Shown here: piece after piece, positions 40,966 to 50,690 of the stretch
Layout: each line of letters opens with the position of its first letter
Numbering within the stretch: position 1 is the first letter of the stretch
Assembly: GCA_963836915.1 (NCBI GenBank)
Contig: CAWILH010000002.1
Span: 3,224,001-3,288,000 of the forward strand
DNA: 64,000 nt
Direction: 5' to 3'
DNA from: Cryomorpha sp963836915
Lineage (GTDB): Bacteria; Bacteroidota; Bacteroidia; Flavobacteriales_D; Cryomorphaceae
Notes under the pieces: generated by a model
Database searches by the model: none
What the model was told of the DNA's origin: nothing
Seen by the model: only the letters and a program-made list of their open reading frames with translations
Position numbers and translations under genes: made by a program

Positions 40966-42034
40966 ATGGATTTAACAAAAGAGAATGTTTTGAAAGTGCT
41001 CTCCAACATCATGGAGCCGGAGATGAAAAAAGACATCGTGTCTCAAAACTTGGTGCGGAATGTCTCGGTGATGGATGGCAAGCTGAGTTTTGAGCTCTTT
41101 GTGCTCAGCCCGGCCATGCACAGCCGCAAGCGTATGGAAGATGCATGCCGATTTGCCATAGAGCGCAATTTTGGCAAGGAGCTGAATGTAGATATTGCCA
41201 CGCAGGTATTGGCCAAAGAAGACCGCGCTCCCGAGCAGCGCAAGGTATTGCCCGGCGTAAAAAACATTATCGCCGTGGCTTCCGGAAAGGGTGGGGTAGG
41301 GAAATCTACCGTAGCTGCAAATCTGGCTGCCGGGCTGGCCCAAGAAGGCTTTTCGGTGGGGCTCATCGATGCCGATATCTACGGCCCATCCATGCCGCTG
41401 ATGCTCGACGTAGAAAATGAGAAGCCGCGCACCCGCGAGATCGACGGCAAAACCTACATCATACCGGTCGAGAATTATGGTGTCAAGGTGCTTTCCATCG
41501 GCTTCTTTGCAGATACTACACAGGCCATCGTATGGCGCGGCCCAATGGCGAGCAAGGCGCTGAACCAGCTTTTTACCGACGCCTATTGGCCCGCTTGACT
41601 ATATGATCGTAGACCTGCCCCCTGGTACGGGCGATATTCACCTGAGCTTGGTGCAGGCCGTGCCGCTCACCGGTGCAGTGGTGGTGAGCACACCGCAGAA
41701 TATTGCCTTGGCCGACGCTAAGAAGGCGGTTTCGATGTTTCAGATGGATGTGATCAATGTCCCCATACTCGGCATCGTGGAGAATATGGCTTATTTCACG
41801 CCCGATGAACTGCCCGATAAGAAGTATTATATTTTTGGCAGAGAAGGCGCCAGAGACCTCGCGGCATCCTTGCAAATCCCTTTTCTCGGCGAGCTGCCCA
41901 TCGTCCAGTCCATTCGCGAAAGCGGTGATGTGGGCAGGCCGGCAGTATTACAGGATGACACCCTTTCGAGCCGGGCTTTCCGCGAAATAATTCGTAATTT
42001 TACCGCCGTACTGCAAGATAAACACTTGGTATAA
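40966..42034 (+). pseudogene. mrp: Mrp/NBP35-family Fe-S carrier ATPase, interrupted by a frameshift
   Basis: A P-loop ATPase that carries and delivers [4Fe-4S] clusters. A MIP18/DUF59 domain (about 1-85) precedes the deviant Walker A ASGKGGVGKST at 106-115. The first frame ends at FTDAYWPA, stop at 41596-41598. The remainder, starting at LDYMIVDLPPGTGDIH, continues in the next frame to 42034. One extra base in, or two bases missing from, TTGGCCCGC (41587-41592) explains it. The segment is one of the best conserved parts of the family, so an error in the sequence is likely. The joined length is about 355. The CxxC cluster motif is replaced by the TPDELP segment, as I remember it for Bacteroidota. 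Confidence 0.85.
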
Positions 42035-42073
42035 AGTCCCTAGAAATGGGATGATCAAATAGAGCGTGGAAGT

Positions 42074-42322
42074 ATGGAGAACCTGACAGATAGAATACAA
42101 GGAGCATTGCAATCGATACGCCCTTTTTTGGAAGCCGATCGCGGCGACATTACCCTCGTAGAAATCACCGATGATATGGTGGCCAAGGTAGAGCTTCACG
42201 GGGCTTGCAAAGACTGTTCGATGAGCTATATGACCTTGAAAGCGGGTGTGGAAGAGAGCATAAAAAAAGTCGCTCCCGAAATAAAGTCTGTTTTGGCTAT
42301 CAATAGCTTACAGCCCAAATAA
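42074..42322 (+). CDS. NifU-like C-terminal domain Fe-S scaffold protein
   Basis: A protein of 82 residues that consists only of the NifU C-terminal domain. Helix DRIQGALQSIRPFLEADRGDITL is followed by HGACKDCSMSYMTLK, where C45 and C48 hold a [4Fe-4S] cluster for transfer. It lies 39 bases after mrp on the same strand, so the two Fe-S carriers are probably co-expressed. The Fe-S-dependent KorAB enzyme follows. Confidence 0.93.
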   Translation: MENLTDRIQGALQSIRPFLEADRGDITLVEITDDMVAKVELHGACKDCSMSYMTLKAGVEESIKKVAPEIKSVLAINSLQPK

Positions 42323-42361
42323 TGTCTATCGTTCAAGTCCGACATCTGCGAGATCCATTTC

Positions 42362-44347
42362 ATGTTGGAGATCCTGTACGGAAGCCTGAACTTTTTGATG
42401 CCGGCGAACCACGGTGCCGAAGACATTAAACAGAACTTGGGGTTGGATCATTTATCACATCAGAAAATCAATAGATTGGAACACGTAAAAACAAAGGCAT
42501 CAAAAGGCCTTAGTGAAGATAAAAAAGAAGTTACCATTCTCTTTGCCGGCGATAGCGGCGATGGGATCCAACTCACTGGCAGTCAGTTTACCAATACCAG
42601 CGCCCTGTTTGGAAACGATATAAGCACCTTCCCAAATTTCCCTGCTGAGATCCGCGCACCGCAGGGCACGATAGCCGGTGTGTCGGGTTTTCAACTCAAT
42701 TTTGGGAGCATCGAAGTATTCACCCCCGGCGATCTTTGCGATGTATTGGTAGTGATGAACGCGGCAGCTCTAAAGGCAAATTTGATTAAGCTAAAAATCG
42801 GCGGAACAGTCATTGCCAATACTGCAGGATTTGACAAGAAAAACTTGAAGCTCGCCGGTTATATCGACATGGTAAATCCGCTAGAAGATAACTCCCTAGG
42901 GAAGTATCGGTTGATAGAAATCGACATTACGAAGCTCACGAGAGAAGCACTCAAAGAGTCGGACCTCGGCGTGAAAGAAAAAGACCGCAGCAAGAATATG
43001 TTCGTGCTCGGCTTCCTTTATTGGATGTACAACCGTGAGCTCAGCACTACAGAAAAGTTCCTCAAAGATAAATTTGCCAAAAAGCCGGAGCTCATTGAGT
43101 CGAATATGGCGGTGCTCAAGGCAGGCTATCACTATGGCGATACCAGCGAGACGTTTACCACGCGTTACGAAGTAAAGCCTGCCCCGATGCCGAAGGGCAC
43201 CTATCGGAACATTATGGGAAATCAGGCACTGGCCATCGGTTTGATAGCTGCCGCCAGAAAGGCGGGGCTATCCTTGTTTTACGGTAGCTATCCGATCACT
43301 CCCGCTTCCGATATCTTGCACGAACTCTCGCGGCATAAGAATTTTGACGTGCGGTCTTTTCAGGCCGAAGATGAAATTGCCGCCATTACTTCTGCCATCG
43401 GGGCTTCCTTTGCAGGAAATATTGGTATGACGGCTTCCAGCGGACCGGGCATTGCCCTTAAGGGCGAAGCGCTTGGCTTGGCCTGCATCCTTGAGCTACC
43501 TCTTGTGGTAGTCAATGTGCAGCGTGGCGGCCCATCTACCGGCCTGCCCACCAAGACGGAGCAGGCAGACCTTTTGCAGGCCATCTATGGTAGGAACGGC
43601 GAGGCACCGATACCAGTCATTTCGGCTTCTTCGCCCAAAGATTGTTTTGAAGTAGCCTTCGAAGCTGTGCGGATAGCCATCGAGCATATGACGCCCATAT
43701 TCCTGCTCTCAGATGGATATATCGGCAATGGAGCTGAGCCTTGGCGCTACCCCAATGCCGAATCCCTAAAGCAGATCAAGCCGCCTTTGCTGGCTTCCGC
43801 CAATACCGAAGCTCCATTCTTGCCTTATAAGCGCGATAAAAATGGTGTCCGCAAATGGGCGCTGCCCGGCACCGAAGGGCTTGAGCACCGCATTGGGGGT
43901 CTCGAAAAGCAAGATGAGACCGGCAATGTATCTTACGATCCGGAAAACCATGAGAAGATGGTAAAGCTACGCGCCGGGAAAATCGCTAAAATAGCCTTCG
44001 ACATTCCGCTCCAAAAAGTCGATCAGGGGGCAGGATCGGGGAAGCTTTGCATACTCAGCTGGGGCAGTACCTACGGAGCGGTGAAGACCTGTGTTAAAGC
44101 TATGCTGGAAGAAGATATGGATGTGGCGCATATCCACTTGCGCTACCTATTTCCGTTTCCACAAAATTTGGAAGCGTTGCTACGTGGCTTTGAGCATGTG
44201 ATGATACCGGAGCTCAATAATGGGCAACTGATAAAGATAATCCGAGGTGAGTTTCTAATCGATGCCAAGCCGCTCAACAAGATCAAGGGCTTACCGTTTA
44301 CTTCGATAGAAATCCGCGAGGAAGCATTAAAATATTTCAAGTCATGA
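42362..44347 (+). CDS. korA: 2-oxoacid:acceptor oxidoreductase, alpha subunit with fused gamma domain
   Basis: With KorB it oxidises a 2-oxoacid, probably 2-oxoglutarate, to the acyl-CoA and reduces ferredoxin. The N-terminal gamma domain has VTILFAGDSGDGIQLTGSQFTNTSA. The alpha domain begins near GNQALAIGLIAAARKAG and contains FYGSYPITPASDILHEL, SFQAEDEIAAITSAIGASFAG and QRGGPSTGLPTKTEQADL. The first 38 residues of the open frame look non-native: the family usually begins a few residues before KKEVTILFAG. The TTG at 42476 is therefore a more likely start. The stop overlaps the korB ATG. Confidence 0.92.
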   Translation: MLEILYGSLNFLMPANHGAEDIKQNLGLDHLSHQKINRLEHVKTKASKGLSEDKKEVTILFAGDSGDGIQLTGSQFTNTSALFGNDISTFPNFPAEIRAPQGTIAGVSGFQLNFGSIEVFTPGDLCDVLVVMNAAALKANLIKLKIGGTVIANTAGFDKKNLKLAGYIDMVNPLEDNSLGKYRLIEIDITKLTREALKESDLGVKEKDRSKNMFVLGFLYWMYNRELSTTEKFLKDKFAKKPELIESNMAVLKAGYHYGDTSETFTTRYEVKPAPMPKGTYRNIMGNQALAIGLIAAARKAGLSLFYGSYPITPASDILHELSRHKNFDVRSFQAEDEIAAITSAIGASFAGNIGMTASSGPGIALKGEALGLACILELPLVVVNVQRGGPSTGLPTKTEQADLLQAIYGRNGEAPIPVISASSPKDCFEVAFEAVRIAIEHMTPIFLLSDGYIGNGAEPWRYPNAESLKQIKPPLLASANTEAPFLPYKRDKNGVRKWALPGTEGLEHRIGGLEKQDETGNVSYDPENHEKMVKLRAGKIAKIAFDIPLQKVDQGAGSGKLCILSWGSTYGAVKTCVKAMLEEDMDVAHIHLRYLFPFPQNLEALLRGFEHVMIPELNNGQLIKIIRGEFLIDAKPLNKIKGLPFTSIEIREEALKYFKS

Positions 44348-45375
44348 GCACCGCTGCCGAAGCAACATTAACTGCAAAAGATTTTACGAGTGATCAAGAT
44401 GTGCGCTGGTGTCCGGGCTGTGGTGATTATTCCATCTTAAAACAGGTGCAGAGCATCATGCCCGAGATTGGGGTAGAGCGCCATAATGTGGTTTTCATAT
44501 CGGGGATCGGCTGTTCGTCGCGCTTCCCGTACTATATGAATACTTATGGAATGCACAGCATTCACGGTCGCGCTCCAGCCTTCGCGAGCGGTCTTAAGAT
44601 CGCCAACCCCGACCTGAGCGTTTGGGTGATTACTGGCGATGGCGATGCCCTATCCATTGGTGGAAACCATCTGATACACTTGCTCCGCAGAAATTTCAAT
44701 CTGAACATCCTACTTTTCAATAATGAGATTTATGGACTTACCAAGGGGCAGTACTCGCCAACTTCGCCCGAAGGCAAAGTGACGAAGTCGACACCAATGG
44801 GCTCCATAGACCATCCTTTCAATCCCTTGGCACTTGCGGCTGGCGCCAATGGCACTTTTATCTCGCGCGCTATGGATCGAGATCCCAAGCACTTGCGCGA
44901 AGTTTTAAAAGACGCAAATGACCATAAAGGCACTTCGCTCGTGGAGATCTATCAAAATTGTAATGTGTTTAACGATGGGGCATTTCAGGTATTTACCGAT
45001 AAGGCTACCAAGGAGAATACCACCGCATTCGTATCGCATGGCGAGCCCATCGTATTTGGCGAAAACCAGTCAAAGGGTGTTAGGCTCGATGGAGCCACGC
45101 CGCGGGTAGTCGATTTAGAATCGGGAGATTATTCAAAAGATGATCTCTGGCGGCATGATAAGTTCGACCGTTTTAAATCGGGTATCCTCATGCGCTGCTT
45201 CGATGCGCCTACGGGTGCGAGTGATAGCTTGCCCCGTCCTTTTGGGGTCTTTTACCAAGAGCACCGCGCCTGCTATGAAGACCTTTTGCATAACCAAATA
45301 GATACCAGCTTGGAGCGCAAAGGTGAAGGAGATTTAGATGCTTTGCTGCAAGGGAAGAATACTTGGGTGATTTGA
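44344..45375 (+). CDS. korB: 2-oxoacid:acceptor oxidoreductase, beta (TPP-binding) subunit
   Basis: The thiamine-diphosphate subunit, 343 residues. Family motifs are VRWCPGCGDYSILK, SGIGCSSRFPYYMNTYGMHSIHGRAPAFA and the TPP site ITGDGDALSIGGNHLIHLLRRN...NNEIYGLTKGQ. The C-terminus is the extended form of Bacteroidota/Actinobacteria KorB. It is coupled to korA by an ATGA overlap. No separate ferredoxin-like delta subunit is encoded here. Confidence 0.95.
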   Translation: MSTAAEATLTAKDFTSDQDVRWCPGCGDYSILKQVQSIMPEIGVERHNVVFISGIGCSSRFPYYMNTYGMHSIHGRAPAFASGLKIANPDLSVWVITGDGDALSIGGNHLIHLLRRNFNLNILLFNNEIYGLTKGQYSPTSPEGKVTKSTPMGSIDHPFNPLALAAGANGTFISRAMDRDPKHLREVLKDANDHKGTSLVEIYQNCNVFNDGAFQVFTDKATKENTTAFVSHGEPIVFGENQSKGVRLDGATPRVVDLESGDYSKDDLWRHDKFDRFKSGILMRCFDAPTGASDSLPRPFGVFYQEHRACYEDLLHNQIDTSLERKGEGDLDALLQGKNTWVI

Positions 45376-45441
45376 CTTGTGACCTACCTGCACTTATGGG
45401 CGAAGCCGGGGCGGCTCTCAATTCCGCAACCTTCGGTATGG

Positions 45442-46221
45442 CTATTTTAGGTCTTCCGGTATTTCGCAAACCGGTATCGGGATCATTTTATGTTCATTTT
45501 GAGCGTGAAGCTTTCTATAAATTCCAAGGACTTCCTTTTCACGATTTTCCAGTGCAGATTCATTGCCTTCGAAACGCATCGCCCACTCCAACTCGGGATA
45601 GCTGGCTCCTATTTGATCTTCGTCTGTGCGGCTGTCGCCCCAGAGTCCGTCGGTGGGCGGGGCAACCATTATCTCATCGATGACTCCCATTTCCATGGCG
45701 ATGGCATATACTTCGGTTTTCGTAAGATCGGCAATCGGGCTCAGGTCTACGCCGCCATCGCCGTATTTTGTGTAGAAGCCTACGCCAAAATCTTCCACTT
45801 TATTGCCAGTCCCAGCTACAAGCATTTTATTGAGGGCGGCAAAGTAATAGAGCGATGTCATACGCAGTCGCGCGCGGGTGTTTACCAGACTGAATTCATG
45901 TAGAGCAACATCTGCGGGAGATGGCAGCACATTTACGAATGCATCAAAAATCGATGTGAGCTCCAGTTGCTGCGATCCAACATTTTCAAATTCCTTTTCG
46001 AGAAGGTTTATGTGTTTTCGGGCTCGGCTTACCTGATCATTGCCTTGGTGGATCGGCATCTCCATGCAAAGCACTGCGAGCCCCGTGCGCGCGCAAAGCG
46101 CTGAGGTAACCGCAGAGTCGATACCGCCCGATACCCCGATTACAAAACCACGTGATTTGGCCTGGTCGGCATAGGTTTTCAACCAATTGACAATGTGTTC
46201 AACTACGGCCTTTGAATTCAT
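45442..46221 (-). CDS. nadE: NAD+ synthase (ammonia-dependent)
   Basis: It makes NAD+ from deamido-NAD+, ATP and ammonia. The 259 residues cover only the synthetase domain, without the glutaminase domain. The PP-loop GVSGGIDSAVTSAL lies near residue 28. Other motifs are TGNKVEDFGVGFYTKYGDGGVDLSPIADLTKTEV and WGDSRTDEDQIGASYPELEWAM. In several Flavobacteriia nadE lies next to gldB. Here one outer-membrane protein gene stands between them. Confidence 0.95.
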   Translation of the reverse strand: MNSKAVVEHIVNWLKTYADQAKSRGFVIGVSGGIDSAVTSALCARTGLAVLCMEMPIHQGNDQVSRARKHINLLEKEFENVGSQQLELTSIFDAFVNVLPSPADVALHEFSLVNTRARLRMTSLYYFAALNKMLVAGTGNKVEDFGVGFYTKYGDGGVDLSPIADLTKTEVYAIAMEMGVIDEIMVAPPTDGLWGDSRTDEDQIGASYPELEWAMRFEGNESALENREKEVLGIYRKLHAQNEHKMIPIPVCEIPEDLK

Positions 46222-46264
46222 TTAATTCCCATTTGAACTGAAACGGGCAGGATGCTGATCTTGT

Positions 46265-47008
46265 TTAGAAGTATACGCCTACGTTTAGCAGCACGGCGTT
46301 GGAAACTCCTTTGAAACGAGTCGGCGTTTCGTTTCCTGGTTTGACACCCTTAGCATCTTTGCTGAATACATTATTGAGACCATTGTTCCATTCCAGACCT
46401 AAGAAGACGTTTGTGGTTCCCGTCAAGTTAATCTCTATTCCACCTTCGATATGGAGCGCGGCTCTGTAAAGGGATGCGAAATCGGGCGACGATTCATCTT
46501 CTTGAACGACCGATCCGCCGGGGGTAGCGTCACTGCTATCATAAGTGGATTTTATATTAAATCCATTGTCAAGTCCTATACGGGCATAATATACCATATA
46601 ACCTATCTCATTGGTGCGGAGCATCATGGTGAGCGGTATATTTATGTAATTGAAGCGGTAATCAATCGATCGGCTTACCACATTGTCATTGTCATCTCGG
46701 ATAAAATCATATTTCAATGAACCGCCAGTATTCAAGACGAAGAGCCCCGTGCTGAAATAGTAATTGCGATTGGTACCAAGGCCAAAGTCCAAATGAGCGC
46801 CATAACCAATGCTGAACCGCGCCCCGTCAGGATCTACGAATTCGTCATTTCCTTCGGGGTTAAACCAAGAAAGAACCCCAGAAGCTGAAACTCCCATTCT
46901 GAACTTTGGGTTCTTGGTCAATCCTTCTGGGGTAGTTTCCGAAGGCTGTGCGTAGGCGCTTGCTGCTGCTAAGGCTAAAATGGTCAAAATAAGGGATATC
47001 TTTTTCAT
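46265..47008 (-). CDS. PorT-like outer-membrane beta-barrel protein
   Basis: A protein of 247 residues. The signal peptide MKKISLILTILALAAASAYAQ starts at the ATG at 47008. The longer open frame to 47035 overlaps a good minus-strand -7 element (TACTTTTG at 47040-47033). The mature part alternates strands typical of the PorT/outer-membrane beta-barrel family: FRMGVSASGVLSWFNP, YGAHLDFGLG, YYFSTGLFVLNTGGSLKYDF, YRFNYINIPLTMMLRTN, AALHIEGGIEINLTG and a final NVGVYF. Specific role unknown. Confidence 0.82.
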   Translation of the reverse strand: MKKISLILTILALAAASAYAQPSETTPEGLTKNPKFRMGVSASGVLSWFNPEGNDEFVDPDGARFSIGYGAHLDFGLGTNRNYYFSTGLFVLNTGGSLKYDFIRDDNDNVVSRSIDYRFNYINIPLTMMLRTNEIGYMVYYARIGLDNGFNIKSTYDSSDATPGGSVVQEDESSPDFASLYRAALHIEGGIEINLTGTTNVFLGLEWNNGLNNVFSKDAKGVKPGNETPTRFKGVSNAVLLNVGVYF

Positions 47009-47032
47009 AGTTTTGCGGTGGTTTAACACGGC

Positions 47033-47040
47033 CAAAAGTA
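47033..47040 (-). promoter_or_regulatory. -7 element of the PorT-like gene
   Basis: TACTTTTG on the minus strand matches TAnnTTTG exactly, 24 bases before the ATG at 47008. It lies in the short divergent gap before gldB. Confidence 0.5.
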
Positions 47041-47053
47041 CGTTTTTTTTAAC

Positions 47054-48067
47054 ATGGCAAACTCATTCCGTTTTTTCTTCCTTTTAGTCGCTGTCTCTTT
47101 TACTTCCTGTCAGGACTCCCGTTACGAAGTAGAAACAAATACGAATATCGAACAAGCTGATTTTTACCGACTTGATCAAGCCATTTTTGCGGAAAGCACC
47201 GGCACTCTGGCTGATCTCGCCACCTTAGATACTGAGAGCAACGGGTTTCTGACCATTTATATGCTGGAAATCATGCAAATGCCGCCAATAGATAATCCAA
47301 TGGCAACGAGCATTTTAAGTCAGTTTACTGAAGACCCGACCTGGAGAGATCTTCAGCAGCACATCCAAAACGTACACCCTGAGCTCCAAAAGGAATCGGC
47401 AACAATGAAATCTGCGCTGGCAAGGTATGCCGCTTTCTTTAAAGAAAATACTTTACCGCAATTGGTCACCTATAATTCCGGGTTCAATGTCGGGGTCTAT
47501 CCATCTGATCAATATCTGGGGGTGGGTCTAGAGTGGTATTCGGGAAGTGATCAACCCATTCTAGACCGACTGCCACCCGAACTGTTTCCGCAGTATAAGA
47601 GGGATAAGATGCTGAGCAAGTATCTAGTAGGGAATGCGTTGAAAGGATGGCTTTTCGTAAAATTTCAATCCAAACAGAACGGCGAGAGCCTGCTGAACAG
47701 GATGGTTTTCTCTGGGAAAATTCATTTTCTCACCAAGATCTTACTTGAAGATATAAGCGATGCCGATCTTTTAAATTATTCAGAAGTCCAAGCCGAGTGG
47801 GCTGAAAATAACGCTTACGATGTATGGAAGCATTTGGTAGAGAGCGATCTGGTTTTTTCAAAATCGGCCAAGGAAGTAAGCAAAATGATGAATGATGGGC
47901 CGTTTACTCCAGGTATGCCACCCGAGTCGCCGGGGGGGATAGGCAACTGGGTGGGGTATAAAATGGTGGAAGCCTTCATGGAGAAGAATAGTGATATCGG
48001 CTTGGTAGAATTGATGAATAATAAGAACGACCAGAATTTTTTGAAATACTATAAACCAGGAAGATGA
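47054..48067 (+). CDS. gldB: Gliding-motility lipoprotein GldB
   Basis: A lipoprotein needed for gliding and type IX secretion in Flavobacterium. The lipobox VSFTSC is near residue 19. Family segments are IEQADFYRLDQAIF, the central YAAFFKENTLPQLVTYNSGFNVGVYPSDQYLGVGLEWYSG, IHFLTKILLEDISDADLLNYSEVQAEWAENN and GNWVGYKMVEAFMEKN near the end. The 337 residues are normal. The stop overlaps the ATG of gldC (ATGA), the conserved gldB-gldC order. Confidence 0.92.
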   Translation: MANSFRFFFLLVAVSFTSCQDSRYEVETNTNIEQADFYRLDQAIFAESTGTLADLATLDTESNGFLTIYMLEIMQMPPIDNPMATSILSQFTEDPTWRDLQQHIQNVHPELQKESATMKSALARYAAFFKENTLPQLVTYNSGFNVGVYPSDQYLGVGLEWYSGSDQPILDRLPPELFPQYKRDKMLSKYLVGNALKGWLFVKFQSKQNGESLLNRMVFSGKIHFLTKILLEDISDADLLNYSEVQAEWAENNAYDVWKHLVESDLVFSKSAKEVSKMMNDGPFTPGMPPESPGGIGNWVGYKMVEAFMEKNSDIGLVELMNNKNDQNFLKYYKPGR

Positions 48068-48402
48068 GCGACGAGATTAAAAAGAAGACCAAGATAACAG
48101 TAGATGTGGGGCTCGATGAAAATCAGGTGCCTGTAGAGATGAATTGGGAGGCTACCGATGGCGGCGGCTCAGGCAGGTGTAAGTCTATCATGCTGTCCAT
48201 TTGGGATGAAGCCGATGAGAATACTATGCGTATCGATCTATGGAACAAGGAGATGAGCGTGTATGATATGCAGCGCTTTTTTCACCAGAGTTTCCTATCC
48301 ATGGCCGATACCTATAAGAATGCCACCAGCGATACCGCTGCCGCCAATGAGATCAGAAAATTTGCCGATAGCTTTGCGCGCAAGGCTGGGCTGCTGGGTT
48401 AA
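48064..48402 (+). CDS. gldC: Gliding-motility protein GldC
   Basis: A 112-residue cytoplasmic protein that stabilises the gliding machinery in Flavobacterium. It is recognised by KTKITVDVGLDENQVPVEMNW, SIWDEADENTMRIDLWNKEMSVYDMQRFFHQ and IRKFADSFARKAGLL. It is coupled to gldB. No other gld genes lie nearby. Confidence 0.92.
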   Translation: MSDEIKKKTKITVDVGLDENQVPVEMNWEATDGGGSGRCKSIMLSIWDEADENTMRIDLWNKEMSVYDMQRFFHQSFLSMADTYKNATSDTAAANEIRKFADSFARKAGLLG

Positions 48403-49105
48403 AAAGGAATGAATTACGGCTCTCGCCAAAGCGGGAACTTCACGGAAATTTTTCTTAACCTGGGTTCGACACTTAATCTGGGGTTCAGATTCTCATAAGT
48501 CAGCTTTTATGGAGAAGGATTTTATCATTCTACTTCTAAGCAGCGATTTGCGGTCTAAAAACAGCGTGCAATAGCCTTATTATTTACATGCGTGTTTATT
48601 TTTTTGAAGCTATGAAGAAATCGCTCTCGCTAAGTTGCATAATATGCTAATCCGCAAGGGTGCACCTGCTTGATGCAACTGCGACAAGTATCCGTTCAAA
48701 AAGTTTTTTCCCAAAGTATCTTCTGTTCAGTTTATAGTAGAATTCAGCCAAATCAAACTGATCAGTCTAGGGTGACAAAGGTTTCGACAATTCACAGAAT
48801 TCGATCTTTGAGTAGATCGCTGATCCTTTCACCGGCAATTGGCCAATGTGGAACACGGAAAAAAAGTAGTAGACCAGTGCGTTGGGTTTTGAAAGATACG
48901 TGCAGTCAGATGCTGGAATAGAAATGAAAACATTCGACTTGGTATAATAACCCAATTTTTAGCACTTATGTGAACCTACGAAATCCGTTCGTTCCTTTAC
49001 TTCGACCTTTACAACCAATCTTTTAAGACAAATCTTTTGGCTGCCTTCCCCGATTAGCCCAGCTTTTGCTTCTGAATCTTACCCATCTACTATGGAGTTC
49101 CTTTT
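48403..49105. other. Gene-poor 700-base stretch with a transposase remnant
   Basis: Only the 111-bp remnant at 48643-48753 is recognisable. The rest shows no coding pattern on either strand. Confidence 0.55.
48643..48753 (-). mobile_element. 111-bp remnant of the 3' end of an IS1595-type transposase gene
   Basis: It aligns without gaps to 52541-52651 with roughly ten differences. On the minus strand it encodes the same C-terminal pattern (FCYKLNRRYF type) as the larger copy. Only the tail of the gene remains. Confidence 0.8.
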
Positions 49106-49924
49106 TCACTTAAAAAAGCTCTTATAAAAAGCTCTAACGCCGTATTTGAATTCTGATCTATCTATAGCTATCTGGTAAACAAGCTGCATGATCCGCACCA
49201 AAAAATATTCAGGAATGCTTCTGTGCTTTCTAAAAAAAGTCTTTAATGATTTCTCAATCACTTCTGCACGTTGGTAGGCGCTCCAAGCAGAACGAGAAGA
49301 AACTTTGCCAATATGGATAATGCCAGTGTCAATGTTTACCACAGGAATGCCCAATAAATGAGCCGTGTAAAACAGATCAAGATCTTCGCTGTACATAAAA
49401 TAGTCTTCGCTCCATCCACCCAATTGCTTGAAAGTATCGCGGTGAAGCAAAACGCTCGCACCAATACTCCAATACTGCGCCTTGGAACGCGAAAACAACC
49501 TACGCAAGTAATTACTTAATGTAGGTATGAGCATTTGCATTTGTTGATCTTGGCCATTTTCATTTCTGAGGCTCGTCACATAAATAACCCGCTCACTACC
49601 ATTCGAAATATTTTGATAATCACTTTCTAGCCTATTGTTTACAAGAATATCTGGATTGAGAAAATGTAGCCACCGTCCTTTTGCAGCGGCAGCAGCTAAA
49701 TTATTGCCTTTGGCAAAGCCATGGTTTATCTGGCTTTCAATAATGTGAATTTGAGGCCGCTCCGGCAACGCGGCTATTGAACCGTCTGCTGAAGAGTTGT
49801 CGAATACAATGACCTCATGGTTCGTCTTAATGTGATTTTCAATGGTTTCTATGCAGCGCCTAAGGGTATCGCCTCCATTGTAGTTCACAGTAATAATGCT
49901 GATATCTGGATTCACTTTATTCAA
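49106..49924 (-). CDS. Family 2 glycosyltransferase
   Basis: A GT-A enzyme of 272 residues. It starts NPDISIITVNYNGGDTLRRCIETI and has EVIVFDNSSADGS and HGFAKGNNLAAAAAKGRWLHFLNPDILVNN, where the DxD-like metal site lies. YFMYSEDLDLFYTAHLLGIPV follows. This pattern fits rhamnosyl-type transferases that build surface polysaccharide. It is coupled to the methyltransferase upstream by a 4-base overlap (start 49924, upstream stop 49921). The sugar is unknown. Confidence 0.9.
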   Translation of the reverse strand: MNKVNPDISIITVNYNGGDTLRRCIETIENHIKTNHEVIVFDNSSADGSIAALPERPQIHIIESQINHGFAKGNNLAAAAAKGRWLHFLNPDILVNNRLESDYQNISNGSERVIYVTSLRNENGQDQQMQMLIPTLSNYLRRLFSRSKAQYWSIGASVLLHRDTFKQLGGWSEDYFMYSEDLDLFYTAHLLGIPVVNIDTGIIHIGKVSSRSAWSAYQRAEVIEKSLKTFFRKHRSIPEYFLVRIMQLVYQIAIDRSEFKYGVRAFYKSFFK

Positions 49925-50526
49925 GCCTTTTCCAATTCGAACACGATTTCATGCACCGGAAAAATACCTGTAAAACTGCTTTCATACATTTCTTGCATCA
50001 AAGGTGAAAGGTTAAACAGCAAGGTGTAAATTTTTCTGAAAACATTGATCAACTTGAAAGGGGAGTAAAACACCAATTTTATCCTTGTAGCCCGGAAATC
50101 CAGATCGTTGTAAAAACCGGGCACCCTTCGCACGTAGGTCTGTTTTTTACTGAAGTAAGCAAAGGAATACAGACCAAAAAACCTGCGGTGCGTATAATCG
50201 CTGTAATAATACGGATTGGAAAAATGTGGTACCGCACCAATGCATTTGCCACCAGGCTTGAGCACCCTGTGAATTTCAGAAAAAATGAATCCGGTATCAT
50301 TCAAGTGTTCCAGAAAATGGTAGGAATGGAGCTCGTCGACAGATGAGTCTTTCAAAAAATCCAATCCATTCTCTGCATTCGCGATGATATCCACAGCAGA
50401 CTGATCTACCATGTCAATCCCTATGGCTTCGGGTTTTACCTTTCTATTGCCGCAACCTAATTCTACAACTACATATGGCATGGTGCTGATGCGGTCCAAT
50501 GCATTGTTCTTATCTATAAAATTCAT
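49921..50526 (-). CDS. Class I SAM-dependent methyltransferase
   Basis: A protein of 201 residues with SAM motif I VVELGCGNRKVKPEAIGIDMV, ANAENGLDFLKDSSVDELHSYHFLEHL and a post-motif EIHRVLKPGGKCIGAVPHFSNPYYYSDYTHRRFFG. The pattern is of the methyltransferase 11/23 type found in polysaccharide gene clusters. It is coupled to the family 2 glycosyltransferase and probably acts on the same glycan. Target unknown. Confidence 0.88.
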   Translation of the reverse strand: MNFIDKNNALDRISTMPYVVVELGCGNRKVKPEAIGIDMVDQSAVDIIANAENGLDFLKDSSVDELHSYHFLEHLNDTGFIFSEIHRVLKPGGKCIGAVPHFSNPYYYSDYTHRRFFGLYSFAYFSKKQTYVRRVPGFYNDLDFRATRIKLVFYSPFKLINVFRKIYTLLFNLSPLMQEMYESSFTGIFPVHEIVFELEKA

Positions 50527-50690
50527 GCCTGCTGTGTAAAGTTCAGGACAGCGGAAAACCGTCTGAATTGCGGCGAATTTAGCCCTTTTATTATTAAGTG
50601 CTGACCAGCCGCTACATTTGAAAAAGCCAGATTACAGTATGGAAAAACCTACGAAAGAAAAAGGAAGTGCACCAGCAAACATAGAAGTTT

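Noticed and set aside
48670..48921. Plus-strand open frame of 83 codons after gldC
   Set aside because: Its first part is antisense to the transposase remnant at 48643-48753, and the rest has no protein-like pattern.
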